NCBI RefSeq assembly: GCF_023277745.1
Contig: NZ_CP086322.1
Span: 6,200,001 to 6,264,000 of the forward strand
DNA from: Streptomyces halobius
Lineage (GTDB): Bacteria; Actinomycetota; Actinomycetes; Streptomycetales; Streptomycetaceae
Length of the DNA stretch: 64,000 nt
Reading direction: 5' to 3'
Shown here piece by piece: positions 44,548-53,672 of the stretch. The position numbers were made by a program, and so were the translations under genes. The notes below the pieces were generated by a model. It ran no database searches. It was not told the DNA's origin and saw only the letters and a program-made list of their open reading frames with translations. How positions within the stretch are numbered: the first letter of the stretch is position 1; every line of letters begins with the position of its first letter.

Positions 44548-45927
44548 ATGTCCCAGCGCAGCCGGAGGCTGGTGGGCGCCACTCTCGGGGCGGTCACCCT
44601 CTGCCTGCTTCTTTCCTGTGCTCCTGTCCCCGTGCCGGGCCGTGCCGCCGTGGCCGAGGACGGACGTCATCCCCGTGCGGGCAGCGGCCCTCCGGCATAT
44701 CCGGTGTCTCCGGTGCCCGAGATGCCGCTGCTGCCCCTGGGCGCTTTTCTCGGCTCCGACGAGGAAGGCGTACGGCGGCTGTCCGCCATGGAGCGCTGGC
44801 TCGGCGGTACGGATATCCGGGTCGGCCACACGTATGTGCCGGGTGACCGCTGGTCGGACATCGAGGGACGGCCGGAATTCCTCCGGCCGTGGGCGGACTG
44901 GCGCCTCGGGGACGACGACCGGATGTTCGTGCTGAACGTGCCGATGATGGAGCGCGACGAGGCGCACCTCCCGGACTCCGAGGTGCGCGGGCTGCTGCAG
45001 CGCGCCGCGGCCGGCGCGTTCGACGGGCATTTCCGTACGCTGGCCCGGCATCTGGTGGACCTGGACGTCCCGGACACCGTGATCACCCTCGGCTGGGAAA
45101 TGAACGGGACCACCTACACCCATCGCTGCGGGCCCGATCCGAGGGCCTGGAAGGCGTACTGGCGCCGTATCGTCACCGCGATGCGCTCGGTGCCGGGACA
45201 GGAATTCCGTTTTGATTTCGCACCGGCCCGCGGCGCGAATGCCATCGGCTGGACGAAGTGCTACCCGGGCGACGATGTCGTGGACATCATCGGAATGGAG
45301 ACCTACGACCGGCCGGCCGGCGAGACCTTCGACGCGATGGTCCATCAGCCGTACGGGCTCCAGGCGCAGGTCGATTTCGCGGACGCGCACGGAAAGGAGA
45401 TCTCGTACCCGGAATGGGGGCTGTTCGACAACGGCGACAACCCGGAATTCGTCACGCGCATGCTGGAGTGGATCGCCGAGCACAGACCGCTCTACCAGAG
45501 CATCACCGATTACTGCCCGCACGGCGTGTGGCGGTGCCAGGAGAATCCGCGGTCCACCAGAGCGTTCCGCGCCGCGCTCTACGGCCTGACGGAGGACACC
45601 CCGCCCCCGGAGCGGGACCGGTGGGACAGCTGCGGTCCGTCCGACTCCGGGAACGGCGTCATCCGCCGCGCCGGCCGCGTACCGGAGCTCCATCGTCACC
45701 TCGCGCCTCTCGCCTGCCAGGTGTTCAGCCGCGCCCGTACGCCGCGCAGCGACGTCAGCCGTTCCCGGGCCAGGCCGGCCGCCGGCGCGCGGCCGTGTGT
45801 CTGCGCCGCATACAGCCGGCACGCCGGGGCCGCGGCCCCGGTCCCGGCGCAGGAGCCGTCGAGCAGCACATCGCAGAAGTCCGGGACGCTGCCGCCGAGC
45901 GCCCTCAGTACCGGCAGCGGACGGTAG
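44548..45927 (+). CDS. GH26-like glycoside hydrolase lipoprotein with abnormal C-terminal extension
   Basis: 459-aa secreted protein. Signal with lipobox-like LCLLLSC (Cys24) suggests lipid anchoring. The TIM-barrel acid/base is Glu184 in LGWEMNG and the probable nucleophile Glu289 in SYPEWGLF; GHTYVPGDRW and DIIGMETYDRP are also family-like. Such proteins process or bind beta-glycans in extracellular polysaccharide loci. The barrel ends near residue 346 (FRAALYGL). The remaining ~110 residues are Arg/Ser/Pro-rich and read antisense through the acetyltransferase remnant, so the native stop was probably lost. AAAGGAG precedes ATG 44548. Confidence 0.82.
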   Translation: MSQRSRRLVGATLGAVTLCLLLSCAPVPVPGRAAVAEDGRHPRAGSGPPAYPVSPVPEMPLLPLGAFLGSDEEGVRRLSAMERWLGGTDIRVGHTYVPGDRWSDIEGRPEFLRPWADWRLGDDDRMFVLNVPMMERDEAHLPDSEVRGLLQRAAAGAFDGHFRTLARHLVDLDVPDTVITLGWEMNGTTYTHRCGPDPRAWKAYWRRIVTAMRSVPGQEFRFDFAPARGANAIGWTKCYPGDDVVDIIGMETYDRPAGETFDAMVHQPYGLQAQVDFADAHGKEISYPEWGLFDNGDNPEFVTRMLEWIAEHRPLYQSITDYCPHGVWRCQENPRSTRAFRAALYGLTEDTPPPERDRWDSCGPSDSGNGVIRRAGRVPELHRHLAPLACQVFSRARTPRSDVSRSRARPAAGARPCVCAAYSRHAGAAAPVPAQEPSSSTSQKSGTLPPSALSTGSGR

Positions 45928-46151
45928 GTCGGCATCAGCGGCGCCGCCCCGACCAGCCGGTCCGCGCGGCGCCAGGACGACCCGCAGCCGTCCCGGTGTG
46001 CCGTACGACAGCCACCAGGGGCACCGAGGCCGGGGAGGAGACCTGGCAGCGGCCACCAGCGGGGCAGCCGGCGCAGCCAGGTCCGCGGCCGGCCGGCCGA
46101 CGCGGTGGCCGCGGGCGCTTCCCGCACGGTCCCCTCCACGGCGCGGCTCAC
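45696..46151 (-). pseudogene. Decayed GNAT/CelD-like acetyltransferase gene
   Basis: The GTG at 46151 overlaps the glycosyltransferase stop (GTGA), the junction of an originally coupled gene. WWLSYGTPGRLRVVL (46017-45973) is in one frame. Its natural continuation RRADRLVGAAPLMPTYRPLP, VLRALGGSVPDFCDVLLDGS is in another, a shift at about 45970. The conserved C-terminal half of the acetyltransferase is absent. The remnant ends in low-complexity sequence. The pattern is that of the CelD/BioF2-like acetyltransferases of such loci. Confidence 0.5.
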
Positions 46152-47398
46152 CTCTTCGACAGCGAGGAGTCGGCGGCGGAGCGCGACCGGGCCGGGTCCG
46201 GCAGGGACACGTGCGAGGGGGCCGCCCCCGGCGTGGGCGCGCGCGACGGGAACAGCCGGGCGCCCGTCGTGACGACGAGGGCATGCTGGTAGACGGCCAT
46301 CAGGGACTCGGCGGTGTGGTCGATGTCGTAGTGCTCCACGAGGGGCGGGACCGGCAGCCGGGGCGGTCCGGTACGGCGCAGCGTGCGGATGGCGGTGGAC
46401 AGTTCGTAGGGGTCCGGGGCGCAGCGGCGGGCGCCCGGGGCCTGGCTCGCGGGGAGCTCGTCGACGGCAGGGCAGCCGCCGTGCAGGACGTGCAGCCCGG
46501 AAGCGAGTGCCTCGACGACGGCCAGGCCGAACGCCTCCTCCGGGGACGGTGAGACGAAGACGTCCATCGCCGACAGCAGACCGGGGATGCCGGGCTCCGC
46601 GTCCGGCACATCGCCGGTCGCGGGGCCGACCACCCCGCCACGGGTGCCCAGCAGATGGATCCGGGAGCCCGCGCCGAACTGCCGCGCGATCCTCTCCAGC
46701 GCCGTCCGCTCCGGCCCTTCGCCCGCCAACAGCAGGTGGACGCCGGAGAGATGGGTCACCGCCCGCACCAGGACGTCGAACCGCTTGCCGGGCACCAGCC
46801 GGCCGACACCGCCGACCACGAAGGCGTCGGTCGGCAGGCCCAGCAGCTGGCGGACGGCGGCGCGGAAGGCCGAGCGGTACATGAAGCGGTGCGCCTCGAT
46901 GCCGTTGGGCACCACATGGATCCGCTTCCCGGGCACGCCCCAGCGGCTCAGCCGGTCGGCGACGGTGTCCGAGACGGCGACGGTCGCGGACCCCAGCCGT
47001 TCGGTGGCCCGGTACAGTCCGCGGGCGCCCCGGCTGAGCCGCCGGCCCTCCATGACCGCTTCGCCCAGGGAGTGTTCGGTGGCGACCACCGTCCGTACGC
47101 CGGCCAGCCGGGCGGCGATCCGGCCGTAGACACAGGCCCGGTAGAGGTGGGTGTGCACCAGGTCGTAGCGGCCGCGACGGATGATCCGGGCCAGCCGGGG
47201 GATCGTGGTCAGGTCCTGGTTGCCGGCCATGCCGAGGTGGATGACGGGGGTGCCGTCGGCCTCGATGCCGTCGGCGACCGGGCCGGGGTTGGTCAGGGTG
47301 ACGACCTCGCAGTCGGCCGGCAGCCGGCGCAGCAGCAGCCGCAGCTGCTGCTCGGCGCCGCCGATGCCGAGGCCGGTGATGATGTGCAGAACTCTCAC
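46148..47398 (-). CDS. GT4 glycosyltransferase
   Basis: 416-aa retaining glycosyltransferase with two Rossmann domains. N-domain: HIITGLGIGGAEQQLRLLLR and YDLVHTHLYRACVYGR. C-domain: VPNGIEAHRF, GGVGRLVPGKRFDVLVRAV, LLLAGEGPERTALERIA, and the donor-site SPEEAFGLAVVEALASG (EX7E motif). It probably adds a sugar to a lipid-linked intermediate on the cytoplasmic face. The GTG start overlaps the deacetylase stop (GTGA), and its own stop overlaps the acetyltransferase remnant. Between GDVPDAEPG and the EX7E motif it looks normal, so it should be functional. Confidence 0.92.
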   Translation of the reverse strand: MRVLHIITGLGIGGAEQQLRLLLRRLPADCEVVTLTNPGPVADGIEADGTPVIHLGMAGNQDLTTIPRLARIIRRGRYDLVHTHLYRACVYGRIAARLAGVRTVVATEHSLGEAVMEGRRLSRGARGLYRATERLGSATVAVSDTVADRLSRWGVPGKRIHVVPNGIEAHRFMYRSAFRAAVRQLLGLPTDAFVVGGVGRLVPGKRFDVLVRAVTHLSGVHLLLAGEGPERTALERIARQFGAGSRIHLLGTRGGVVGPATGDVPDAEPGIPGLLSAMDVFVSPSPEEAFGLAVVEALASGLHVLHGGCPAVDELPASQAPGARRCAPDPYELSTAIRTLRRTGPPRLPVPPLVEHYDIDHTAESLMAVYQHALVVTTGARLFPSRAPTPGAAPSHVSLPDPARSRSAADSSLSKR

Positions 47399-48273
47399 AG
47401 GGTGCCTCCAGCGGCCGGGTCGGCAGTGCTCGTGGTGGGGGTGGACTCTTCGGGCAGCGGGCGGCGGCGCAGCGGATGCAGCAGCCGCTTGAGATGCAGC
47501 CGCCAGGAGGTGTCGGCGGCGCCGATGTGCACCCGGGGCAGGGCGAGCAGCCCGGTCAGCGGGCCGGGGTCGATGGCGCAGGCGTAGCCGTAACCGGCGC
47601 CGCGTACCGCCTCGACGGCCCGGGTGTCGACGGCGCCGTAGGGATAGCAGAAGCCTTCCGGGGCCCGCCCGGTCAGCTCGGTGAGCAGGGCGCGGCTGAC
47701 GGCGGTCTCCCGTACCAGGGTCACGCCGTCGGCGGTGGTGAGGTCCTGGTGCAGCAGTCCGTGGGAGCCGATCTCCATGCCGGCGTCGGCGACGGCGCGG
47801 ATGCCGTCCTCGGTCAGCAGCGGCTTGCGGGGCCCGAGCGGGTCCCAGGCGTTGTCGCCGCCCGCCCGGCCGGGCATCACGAACACCGTCGCGGTGCAGT
47901 CGTGGCGGCGCAGCAGCGGCAGCGCGTCGGAGAGGAAGTCGGCGTAGCCGTCGTCGAAGGTCAGCCCGACCAGCCCGGTGCCCCGGCCGGCGGCGCGGGA
48001 GCGCAGCAGCGCGTCGACGGAGACGCCGCGCAGTCCGCGGTCGCGCAGCCAGCGGAGCTGACGGTCCAGCCGGCCGGGGGAGACGGTGATGTGGTACGGG
48101 TCCTCGGCGACCGAGTGGTACAGCAGCACCCAGGGCGGGTTGCCGCGGGGGCGGCGCGCGGCGGGTACGGGCGCGGGTACCGGCGCGGCGACGGGCGGGG
48201 CGTCGACGAGCAGGTGGCCTGCGGGTTCGGGTGCGACGGACTTGGGCTCAACGGTCAGGGGTTCAACGGACAT
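47395..48273 (-). CDS. Polysaccharide deacetylase (NodB domain)
   Basis: 292-aa carbohydrate esterase 4 protein. The NodB motifs are GLTFDDGYADFL (catalytic Asp and metal Asp), the metal histidines in GSHGLLHQDLT, and CYPYGAVDTRA. The Pro/Val/Ala-rich first 45 residues lack a signal peptide, so it may act on a cytoplasmic or membrane-side glycan intermediate. Coupled to the downstream GT4 gene and 28 bases from the flippase remnant. Confidence 0.9.
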   Translation of the reverse strand: MSVEPLTVEPKSVAPEPAGHLLVDAPPVAAPVPAPVPAARRPRGNPPWVLLYHSVAEDPYHITVSPGRLDRQLRWLRDRGLRGVSVDALLRSRAAGRGTGLVGLTFDDGYADFLSDALPLLRRHDCTATVFVMPGRAGGDNAWDPLGPRKPLLTEDGIRAVADAGMEIGSHGLLHQDLTTADGVTLVRETAVSRALLTELTGRAPEGFCYPYGAVDTRAVEAVRGAGYGYACAIDPGPLTGLLALPRVHIGAADTSWRLHLKRLLHPLRRRPLPEESTPTTSTADPAAGGTL

Positions 48274-48300
48274 GGGCGAGCCTTCCTGTGACGGCGACGA

Positions 48301-49549
48301 TCAGCTGACGGAACTCGGGGGTCCGCAGGGTGGGGGCGGTCGCGGCGTAGACGGCGGCACCAGCAGCGCCCCCGCGGCCGCACCGAGCAGCGGAGGCGGG
48401 GACTGCGCGGCGAGCGGGTCGCCCATGGCCGCGGCCGTGGCGGCGGCCGGTGGCGGCCGGCCGAGTCCGGCGGCGACCCGGCGCACCTCGACGGTGACGA
48501 CCCGGGTGCCGAGGCCGCGCAGCATCAGCAGCGCGGTGGCGGTGATACCGGCGTCGTTGGCGGCGGCGATGCCGTGCGCGCCCCACCACCGGACCGTGCA
48601 CAGCCCGGCCACGACGGTGAGCAGCAGCCCGGCCGCCATCGCGGCGGCCGGGTACCAGGTGGGCCGGGCGGCGGCGGAGAACGGCCGGATGAGGGCGCCG
48701 GCCGGACCGTGGCCGAGCAGCCAGAGCGCGTGGACCCGCATCACCGACGCGGTGGCGGCGGTCGCGGCGGTGAACACGCCCCGCCGGAAGAGGACTTCGG
48801 CCTGGGGAGCGCAGGCGATCACATACGCGGTGCCCGGCAGCACCACCAGCTCGGCCGGCGTCGGATCGCGCTCCCTCCGGCGCCGGGCCCGGTCCGCCGC
48901 ACCGTCGGCAACCGCCCGCGCGACGACGGGAAAGGCGACGGTGCAGAGCATCAGCGACAGCACCATCGGCGACTGCGCCGCCTTCTGTGCGTAGTTCAGT
49001 TGCGAGATGGCACCGGCCGGCAGCGGTGAGGCGAGGAACCTGTGGACCAACGCCGTCGCGACGCCCCCGAGTGCGACCCCCGCCGCGGCGGCCCCCACCC
49101 CCCAGGCCGCGTGCGGCGCCGGCATCGTGCCGATGATGCAGAGGTTGTACGCGACATGGATCGCGGCCGGCGGGACAACGCTGCGGTGGGCGCGCAGCGC
49201 GGCGCTGAAGTAGCCGGTGACACCGAAGGCGAGGACGGTCAGCGCGGTCAGCCGGGAGCAGTGGACGGCCGGGCCCGGCCCGGCCGCCACGCACCGGCAG
49301 GCACGGCACGGTCGGGCCGAGCAGCGCCGGTACCGGCGCGGGGCCGTGCACGAGGAACGCCGTGCCGGTGGTGGCCGGACCGTTCGCGGCGATCAGCGGG
49401 ACGAGGGCGGTCCGGTGCTGTACGGCGCGGCCGGGGCGGGGCGGTGCGGCGGTGTCATGTCCGGGCCGGCGCGGCCGATGGACCGTGACCGCCGCCGGCC
49501 GGGGCAGGAACGGGGCGGCATGGGGCGCGTCCGCGCTCTCCGTCGTCAT
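48301..49549 (-). pseudogene. Decayed MurJ-like lipid-linked oligosaccharide flippase gene
   Basis: ATG 49549 overlaps the upstream GT4 stop (ATGA) and begins MTTESADAPHAAPFLPRPAA. That frame then degenerates. The C-terminal half is recognisable in a different frame from about 49290 to the stop at 48301: LPAGAISQLNYAQKAAQSPM, VLSLMLCTVAFPVVARAVAD, GTAYVIACAPQ, TWYPAAAMAAGLLLTV, GIAAANDAGITATALLMLRG. The first several transmembrane helices are missing or out of frame, so no functional exporter is expected. Family length is normally over 500 residues. Confidence 0.7.
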
Positions 49550-50760
49550 CGCCTGATCCGTTCCCTGCTCTCGGGGCACGGCAGGCCGAGCAGTTCGTGG
49601 TAGAGATCCAGGACCGCCGCCGTCGTTCGCCGTACGTCGAATGTCGTCCGCACGTGCTTCCGGGCCCGGCGGCCCAGCGTCACACGCAGCTGAGGTGCGG
49701 TCAGCAGACCGCACAGGGCCCGTGCCAGGGCGGCCGGGTCGTCCGGCGGCACCAGACAGCCGGCCTCGGCACCGGGCGGCAGGCTCTCCCGGGCCCCGCC
49801 CACATCGGTGACCACCACCGGGCGGGCACACGCCATCGCCTCCAGCGGGGCCAGCGCCATCCCCTCCCAGCGCGACGGCAGGACGACCAGATCCGCCGCG
49901 CGGTACCAGGGGACGATCTCGTCGGCCGCGCCGGCGAACAGCACGCCGGGCGGCGCGGCGTCCTGGAGCAGCCGCCGGTCCGGCCCGTCACCGACCAGCA
50001 CGAGACGGGCGTCCGGGACCGCCGCACGCACCTCGGGCCAGGCACGCAACAGCGTCAGCTGGCCCTTCTGCGGACACAGCCGCCCCACGCACACCACCAG
50101 GGGCGTATCGGCGGACAGCAGTTGCAGCAGGCCGAGCGAGGCGTGCAGCCACCGCCGCGCCGCGGCGTCGGCGGGCCCGGGAGAGAACCGCTCCGGGTCC
50201 ACACCGTTGTGGATCACCGCCCACCGGGCCGACACCCCCGCCGCCGCGCCCCGCAGCCGCTCCGCCTCGCTCACACACAGCACCCGGTCCGACCAGCGCA
50301 CCGCGAACCGCTCCCAGGCGAGCGCCAGTCGCCCGGTCGTCCCCCCGGCCGCCTCGAAGGACCAGGCGTGCGGCTGATGGACGGTGGGGATCCGGCCGCG
50401 TACGGCCAGCCGGGCGGCCAGTCCCGCCTTCGCGCTGTGCGCGTGGACGAGGTCGGGCCCCGTACGCCGGATCAGCCGGGCCAGCCGCCGGGTTTCGCCG
50501 GCCGGCCGCCGCCCGGGGGAGCGCTCCGCGAACCAGACCGCCACTTCGGCGCCCGCCATGGCGACGTCCCGGTGCAGCCCGCCACCGGGCGGCGCGGCCA
50601 CCACGACCCGCAGCCCGGCCGCCACTTGGGCCCGCACCAGGTCCGCCACGACCCGGGCGACCCCGCCGTCCACGGGCTGGGATACGTGGAAAACGCAGGG
50701 AACGCCGGGAACGTGGGGAACGGTGGGCCGCTCTTCGGACGGTACCTCTTGCGGCAGCAC
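49546..50760 (-). CDS. GT4 glycosyltransferase
   Basis: 404-aa glycosyltransferase. N-domain: FHVSQPVDGGVARVVADLVR and DLVHAHSAKAGLAARLAVRG, then HQPHAWSFEA. C-domain: VIHNGVDPERFSPG, VVCVGRLCPQKGQLTLLRAW, LVLVGDGPDRRLLQ, SRWEGMALAPLEAMACARPV (EX7E). Probably the first sugar-adding enzyme of the locus. GTG 50760 follows GGGAG by eight bases; the N-terminal PHVPGVPCVFHVS comes from short GGGAACG-type repeats in the DNA. The downstream partner is the broken flippase gene. Confidence 0.92.
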   Translation of the reverse strand: MLPQEVPSEERPTVPHVPGVPCVFHVSQPVDGGVARVVADLVRAQVAAGLRVVVAAPPGGGLHRDVAMAGAEVAVWFAERSPGRRPAGETRRLARLIRRTGPDLVHAHSAKAGLAARLAVRGRIPTVHQPHAWSFEAAGGTTGRLALAWERFAVRWSDRVLCVSEAERLRGAAAGVSARWAVIHNGVDPERFSPGPADAAARRWLHASLGLLQLLSADTPLVVCVGRLCPQKGQLTLLRAWPEVRAAVPDARLVLVGDGPDRRLLQDAAPPGVLFAGAADEIVPWYRAADLVVLPSRWEGMALAPLEAMACARPVVVTDVGGARESLPPGAEAGCLVPPDDPAALARALCGLLTAPQLRVTLGRRARKHVRTTFDVRRTTAAVLDLYHELLGLPCPESRERIRR

Positions 50761-50823
50761 GTGTACTGCTCCCTGATCGCCGGGCTGACAGAAATCTCCG
50801 GGGGAATTCCCGGTGCCCGCCGC

Positions 50824-51915
50824 TCAGCGTCCGACGTCGGCCTGGACGAAGAGCGCGCCGAGCAGATATCCCTCATTGCCGGCTCCGAACCGGAAAGTGA
50901 GACGGTCGCCGCCGGACTGGAGAGCGGGGGTGATGTCGAATACGTCGGAATCAATTCCGAGGGTGTTCCGATAGGCTGGCTGCCGGGCCGTCTCCCGGCC
51001 GAAATCGGTGATGCTCGAATTCATCACATCATTCGCCGGGTTGGCCGCATCGGTAAGGCCGCGGGGCGGGCTCTTCCCGGCCGCCACGGAGAGCGAGTCA
51101 TTTCCGGTGCCACGGTCCCCGTTGTATGCCACCACGCCCGCGCTGCCGCGTGCCCCGGCCGGGATCCGCATTCTCGGCAGTTTCACCGAAAGCGCCTTGC
51201 CGTTCGCCTTGACCGGCTGGAATCCGTCCCACAACGCCAGCCTCCGCAGCGGCATCCGGGCATTCTCATAGGCGACGACCAGCGTCCAGCCGCCCCAGGC
51301 GCCCGCCGTGGAACGGCCGTTCGCCACATTGACCTGGGCCACGGTGTACGCGCCGGAACCGCCGGCGCGCACCAGCTTGGTGACATCCGCGGACGCCTGG
51401 AAGCCATCGGTCCGGGAGGTTGTGCGATGCCCGGTGACGGTGTCCGCCAGTACCTCTTTGTACTGCCCGCCGGGCCGGGCCAGCAGCACCCGGCCGTTGT
51501 CCTTGTCCGGCTTCTGCTCGCCGGCCCGCAGATTGCCGCCCCAGTACAGCCGCGCGTAGCTGACCCGGGAACCGGCCGGCAGCCGCAGATCGGCGCTGCT
51601 GGAGTTATCGGTGTCGGGGTCGGAATCGATATCGGTATACGTCATCCGGTAGTGCCCGTTGGCTCCGCCGTAGCCCTGCTGGGCGTACCCGCACGACGTG
51701 CCCGCGCCGGCCGCCGTGGCATCGCAGGTGACCGAGGAGTTGGCCGCGCGCGTGATACCGCCGCGCTGGGTCACGTGATAGCGCTCATGGAAAGGAATTC
51801 GCGAGGATTCCTTGGGCGCCGGTGCGGCCACTGCCGAAGACGGGGTGGCCGACAAAACCAAGGTCACGAGTGCGCATACGGCGCCGTGCCCGGTGCGGTC
51901 CATCGACTTCCGCAT
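50824..51915 (-). CDS. Secreted DUF3344-like protein
   Basis: 363-aa exported protein. The signal peptide (VCALVTLVLSATPSSAVAA) is followed by a beta-rich extracellular domain: RYHVTQRGGITRAANSSVTC, ADLRLPAGSRVSYARLYWGG, GWTLVVAYENARMPLRRLAL and RLTFRFGAGNEGYLLGALFV. It resembles the extracellular domain found N-terminal to DUF11 repeats in actinomycete surface proteins. Two cysteines (VTCDATAAGAGTSCGY) may form a disulfide. First gene of the reverse-strand polysaccharide unit, divergent from the chaplin gene. Confidence 0.75.
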   Translation of the reverse strand: MRKSMDRTGHGAVCALVTLVLSATPSSAVAAPAPKESSRIPFHERYHVTQRGGITRAANSSVTCDATAAGAGTSCGYAQQGYGGANGHYRMTYTDIDSDPDTDNSSSADLRLPAGSRVSYARLYWGGNLRAGEQKPDKDNGRVLLARPGGQYKEVLADTVTGHRTTSRTDGFQASADVTKLVRAGGSGAYTVAQVNVANGRSTAGAWGGWTLVVAYENARMPLRRLALWDGFQPVKANGKALSVKLPRMRIPAGARGSAGVVAYNGDRGTGNDSLSVAAGKSPPRGLTDAANPANDVMNSSITDFGRETARQPAYRNTLGIDSDVFDITPALQSGGDRLTFRFGAGNEGYLLGALFVQADVGR

Positions 51916-52161
51916 GTCTCCCTCTCCGACTTCAATCAGTCAAACAGGAGAGCACTCTGACAGAAAGCATGTTGGGAATCGCAGCAGGCACGCCGTTGTG
52001 CCGGTCGGGGATTCCGATCAGCGGAATACCGGACTTCGTGCCGGTGACATCATGTCTTCCGGTTGGACCAACTTCTTAGCGCCAGGATGAACGACCGCAT
52101 CCCCATATGTTTTGGTTCGTTGAGTGCGGTGCCCCATTCGCGAACTGAAAGGAGAATGGTG

Positions 52162-52617
52162 ATGAAGCGGTTCGTCAAGACGGTCACGGTGGCCGCGGCC
52201 AGCTGTGCCATGGTGCTCGGTGGTGCGGGCATCGCCGGCGCCAACTGCTCTGGCAGCCACCATGGCCATGGCAAGGCCCATGCCAAGTCCCACGCCAAGG
52301 CTCATGCCAAGTCCCACGGCAAGTCTCACGGCAAGTCCCACGGCAAGTCCCACGGCAAGACCCGCGCCAAGGACCACGACAAGCGCGACCACGGCAAGGC
52401 CCGCCAGCACGGCGGCGACGGCTCTGTCGGGTACGGCGACGACGGGTACGGCTACGGCCACGCAGTCGCGAAGGGCCAGGTCGCGCACTCGCCGGGCATC
52501 GTCAGCGGCAACCTCATCCAGGTTCCGGTCAGCATCCCGATCAACGCATGCGGCAACAGCATCAACTTCATCGGTCTGCTGAACCCGGCGTTCGGGAGCA
52601 TCTGCATCAACAAGTGA
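52162..52617 (+). CDS. Chaplin with an internal Lys/His/Ser repeat
   Basis: 151-aa secreted protein. Signal peptide 1-27 (TVTVAAASCAMVLGGAGIAG). Residues ~37-70 are tetrapeptide repeats HAKS/HGKS (e.g. KSHGKSHGKSHGKSHGK), then Asp/His/Gly-rich sequence. Residues ~103-151 form a chaplin domain (SPGIVSGNLIQVPVSIPINA) with the two conserved cysteines Cys130 and Cys148 (NACGNSINFIGLLNPAFGSI). Short chaplins normally have the domain directly after the signal; the inserted basic repeat is unusual. ATG 52162 is seven bases after AAAGGAG. Probably coats aerial hyphae; the repeat may bind metal, glycan or DNA (inference). Confidence 0.9.
   Translation: MKRFVKTVTVAAASCAMVLGGAGIAGANCSGSHHGHGKAHAKSHAKAHAKSHGKSHGKSHGKSHGKTRAKDHDKRDHGKARQHGGDGSVGYGDDGYGYGHAVAKGQVAHSPGIVSGNLIQVPVSIPINACGNSINFIGLLNPAFGSICINK
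52261..52372. repeat. 12-bp coding repeats in the chaplin gene
   Basis: TCCCACGGCAAG and close variants (TCCCACGCCAAG, GCTCATGCCAAG) occur about nine times in tandem, encoding HGKS/HAKS. The last three units are identical, suggesting recent slippage expansion. Confidence 0.9.
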
Positions 52618-52670
52618 TCTGACCTCCGGTCCGGAGGGGCATCGGGCCGGCCCGGGTCGCGCTCTGCGGT

Positions 52671-52708
52671 GGCGGGTCACCCGTGACATCGGTCACGGGT
52701 GACCCGCC
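52671..52708 (+). terminator. Terminator after the chaplin gene
   Basis: A 17-bp perfect stem, GGCGGGTCACCCGTGAC against GTCACGGGTGACCCGCC, with a four-base ATCG loop, 53 bases after the stop. Confidence 0.85.
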
Positions 52709-52781
52709 GCTCTGCCCAAGGCGCCGGGTGACCGGTCCGACCAGCGGCGGAGGCCCGGCGTACGCGCGTCATACTGACCGC

Positions 52782-53672
52782 ATGGGGAAGAGCAGACGCG
52801 GGCGCGGCGGCCCCGAGTCCGTCGTGGAGACGGTGCACGGCGGGGTCGCCGAGCTGCGGCCCGACCGGGACCGGCCGCGCGGCTGGACGCTGCTGATCGA
52901 CGGCGCCCCGCAGTCGTATGTGGACCTGGCCGACCCGACCCATCTGGACTTCGCCTACCAGCGGCGGCTCGGACATATCGCCGACCTGGCCGCACCGCCC
53001 GGCAGGCCGCTGCGGGTCCTGCACCTCGGCGGCGGCGCGTTGACCCTGGCGCGCTATATCGCCGCGACCCGGCCGCGCTCCACCCAGCAGGTGGTGGAGA
53101 TCGACGGCCCGCTCGTCCAACTCGTCCGCCGCGAGCTGCCGTTGGAGAGCGGCTGGCGGATCAGGGTGCGCGGCGGGGACGCCCGCGAGGGACTCGCGAA
53201 GATCCCGGACGGCTGGGCTGACCTGATCATCGCGGATGTCTTCGCCGGTGCCCGTACGCCCGCGCACCTGACCAGCGCCGAATGCGTCGCGGACGTCCGG
53301 CGGGCGCTGCGGCCCGGCGGCTGCTATGCGGCGAATCTGACGGACGGGCCCGCGAGCGCCAGGGCGGCATGCGGGGAGGCGCCGCTGCGCTTCCTGCGCG
53401 GCCAGATCGCCACCGTCCGTACGGTCTTCCCCGAGTTGTGTCTGACCACCGACCCCGCCGTGCTTCGGGGCAAGCGGTTCGGCAACGCCGTGCTGCTGGC
53501 GGCCGACCGGGAACTGCCGATTGCCGAACTGACCCGGCGGGCGGCGACCGATCCGGAGACCGGACGGGTCGAGCACGGGCGGGCGCTGCTGGACTTCACC
53601 GGCGGCGCGACGCCGGTCACCGACGCCACCGCGGTCGCCTCACCGTCCCCGCCGCCACAGGTCTTCGCCTGA
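52782..53672 (+). CDS. Spermidine-synthase-like (PAPT-fold) protein
   Basis: 296-aa protein with the spermidine synthase/methyltransferase Rossmann core: LLIDGAPQSYVDLADPTHLD, VLHLGGGALTLARYIAA (nucleotide loop), VVEIDGPLVQLVRRELP, RGGDAREGLAKIPDGWADLI, and DVFAGARTPAHLT. Such standalone members are often fused-type MFS or polyamine enzymes; the substrate is not evident. ATG 52782 gives MGKSRRGRGG; the longer frame from 52683 lies in the terminator region. Monocistronic. Confidence 0.82.
   Translation: MGKSRRGRGGPESVVETVHGGVAELRPDRDRPRGWTLLIDGAPQSYVDLADPTHLDFAYQRRLGHIADLAAPPGRPLRVLHLGGGALTLARYIAATRPRSTQQVVEIDGPLVQLVRRELPLESGWRIRVRGGDAREGLAKIPDGWADLIIADVFAGARTPAHLTSAECVADVRRALRPGGCYAANLTDGPASARAACGEAPLRFLRGQIATVRTVFPELCLTTDPAVLRGKRFGNAVLLAADRELPIAELTRRAATDPETGRVEHGRALLDFTGGATPVTDATAVASPSPPPQVFA

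Noticed and set aside
52261..52372. CRISPR-like array
   Set aside because: The 12-bp units are contiguous coding repeats with no spacers. No CRISPR array was found anywhere in the window.
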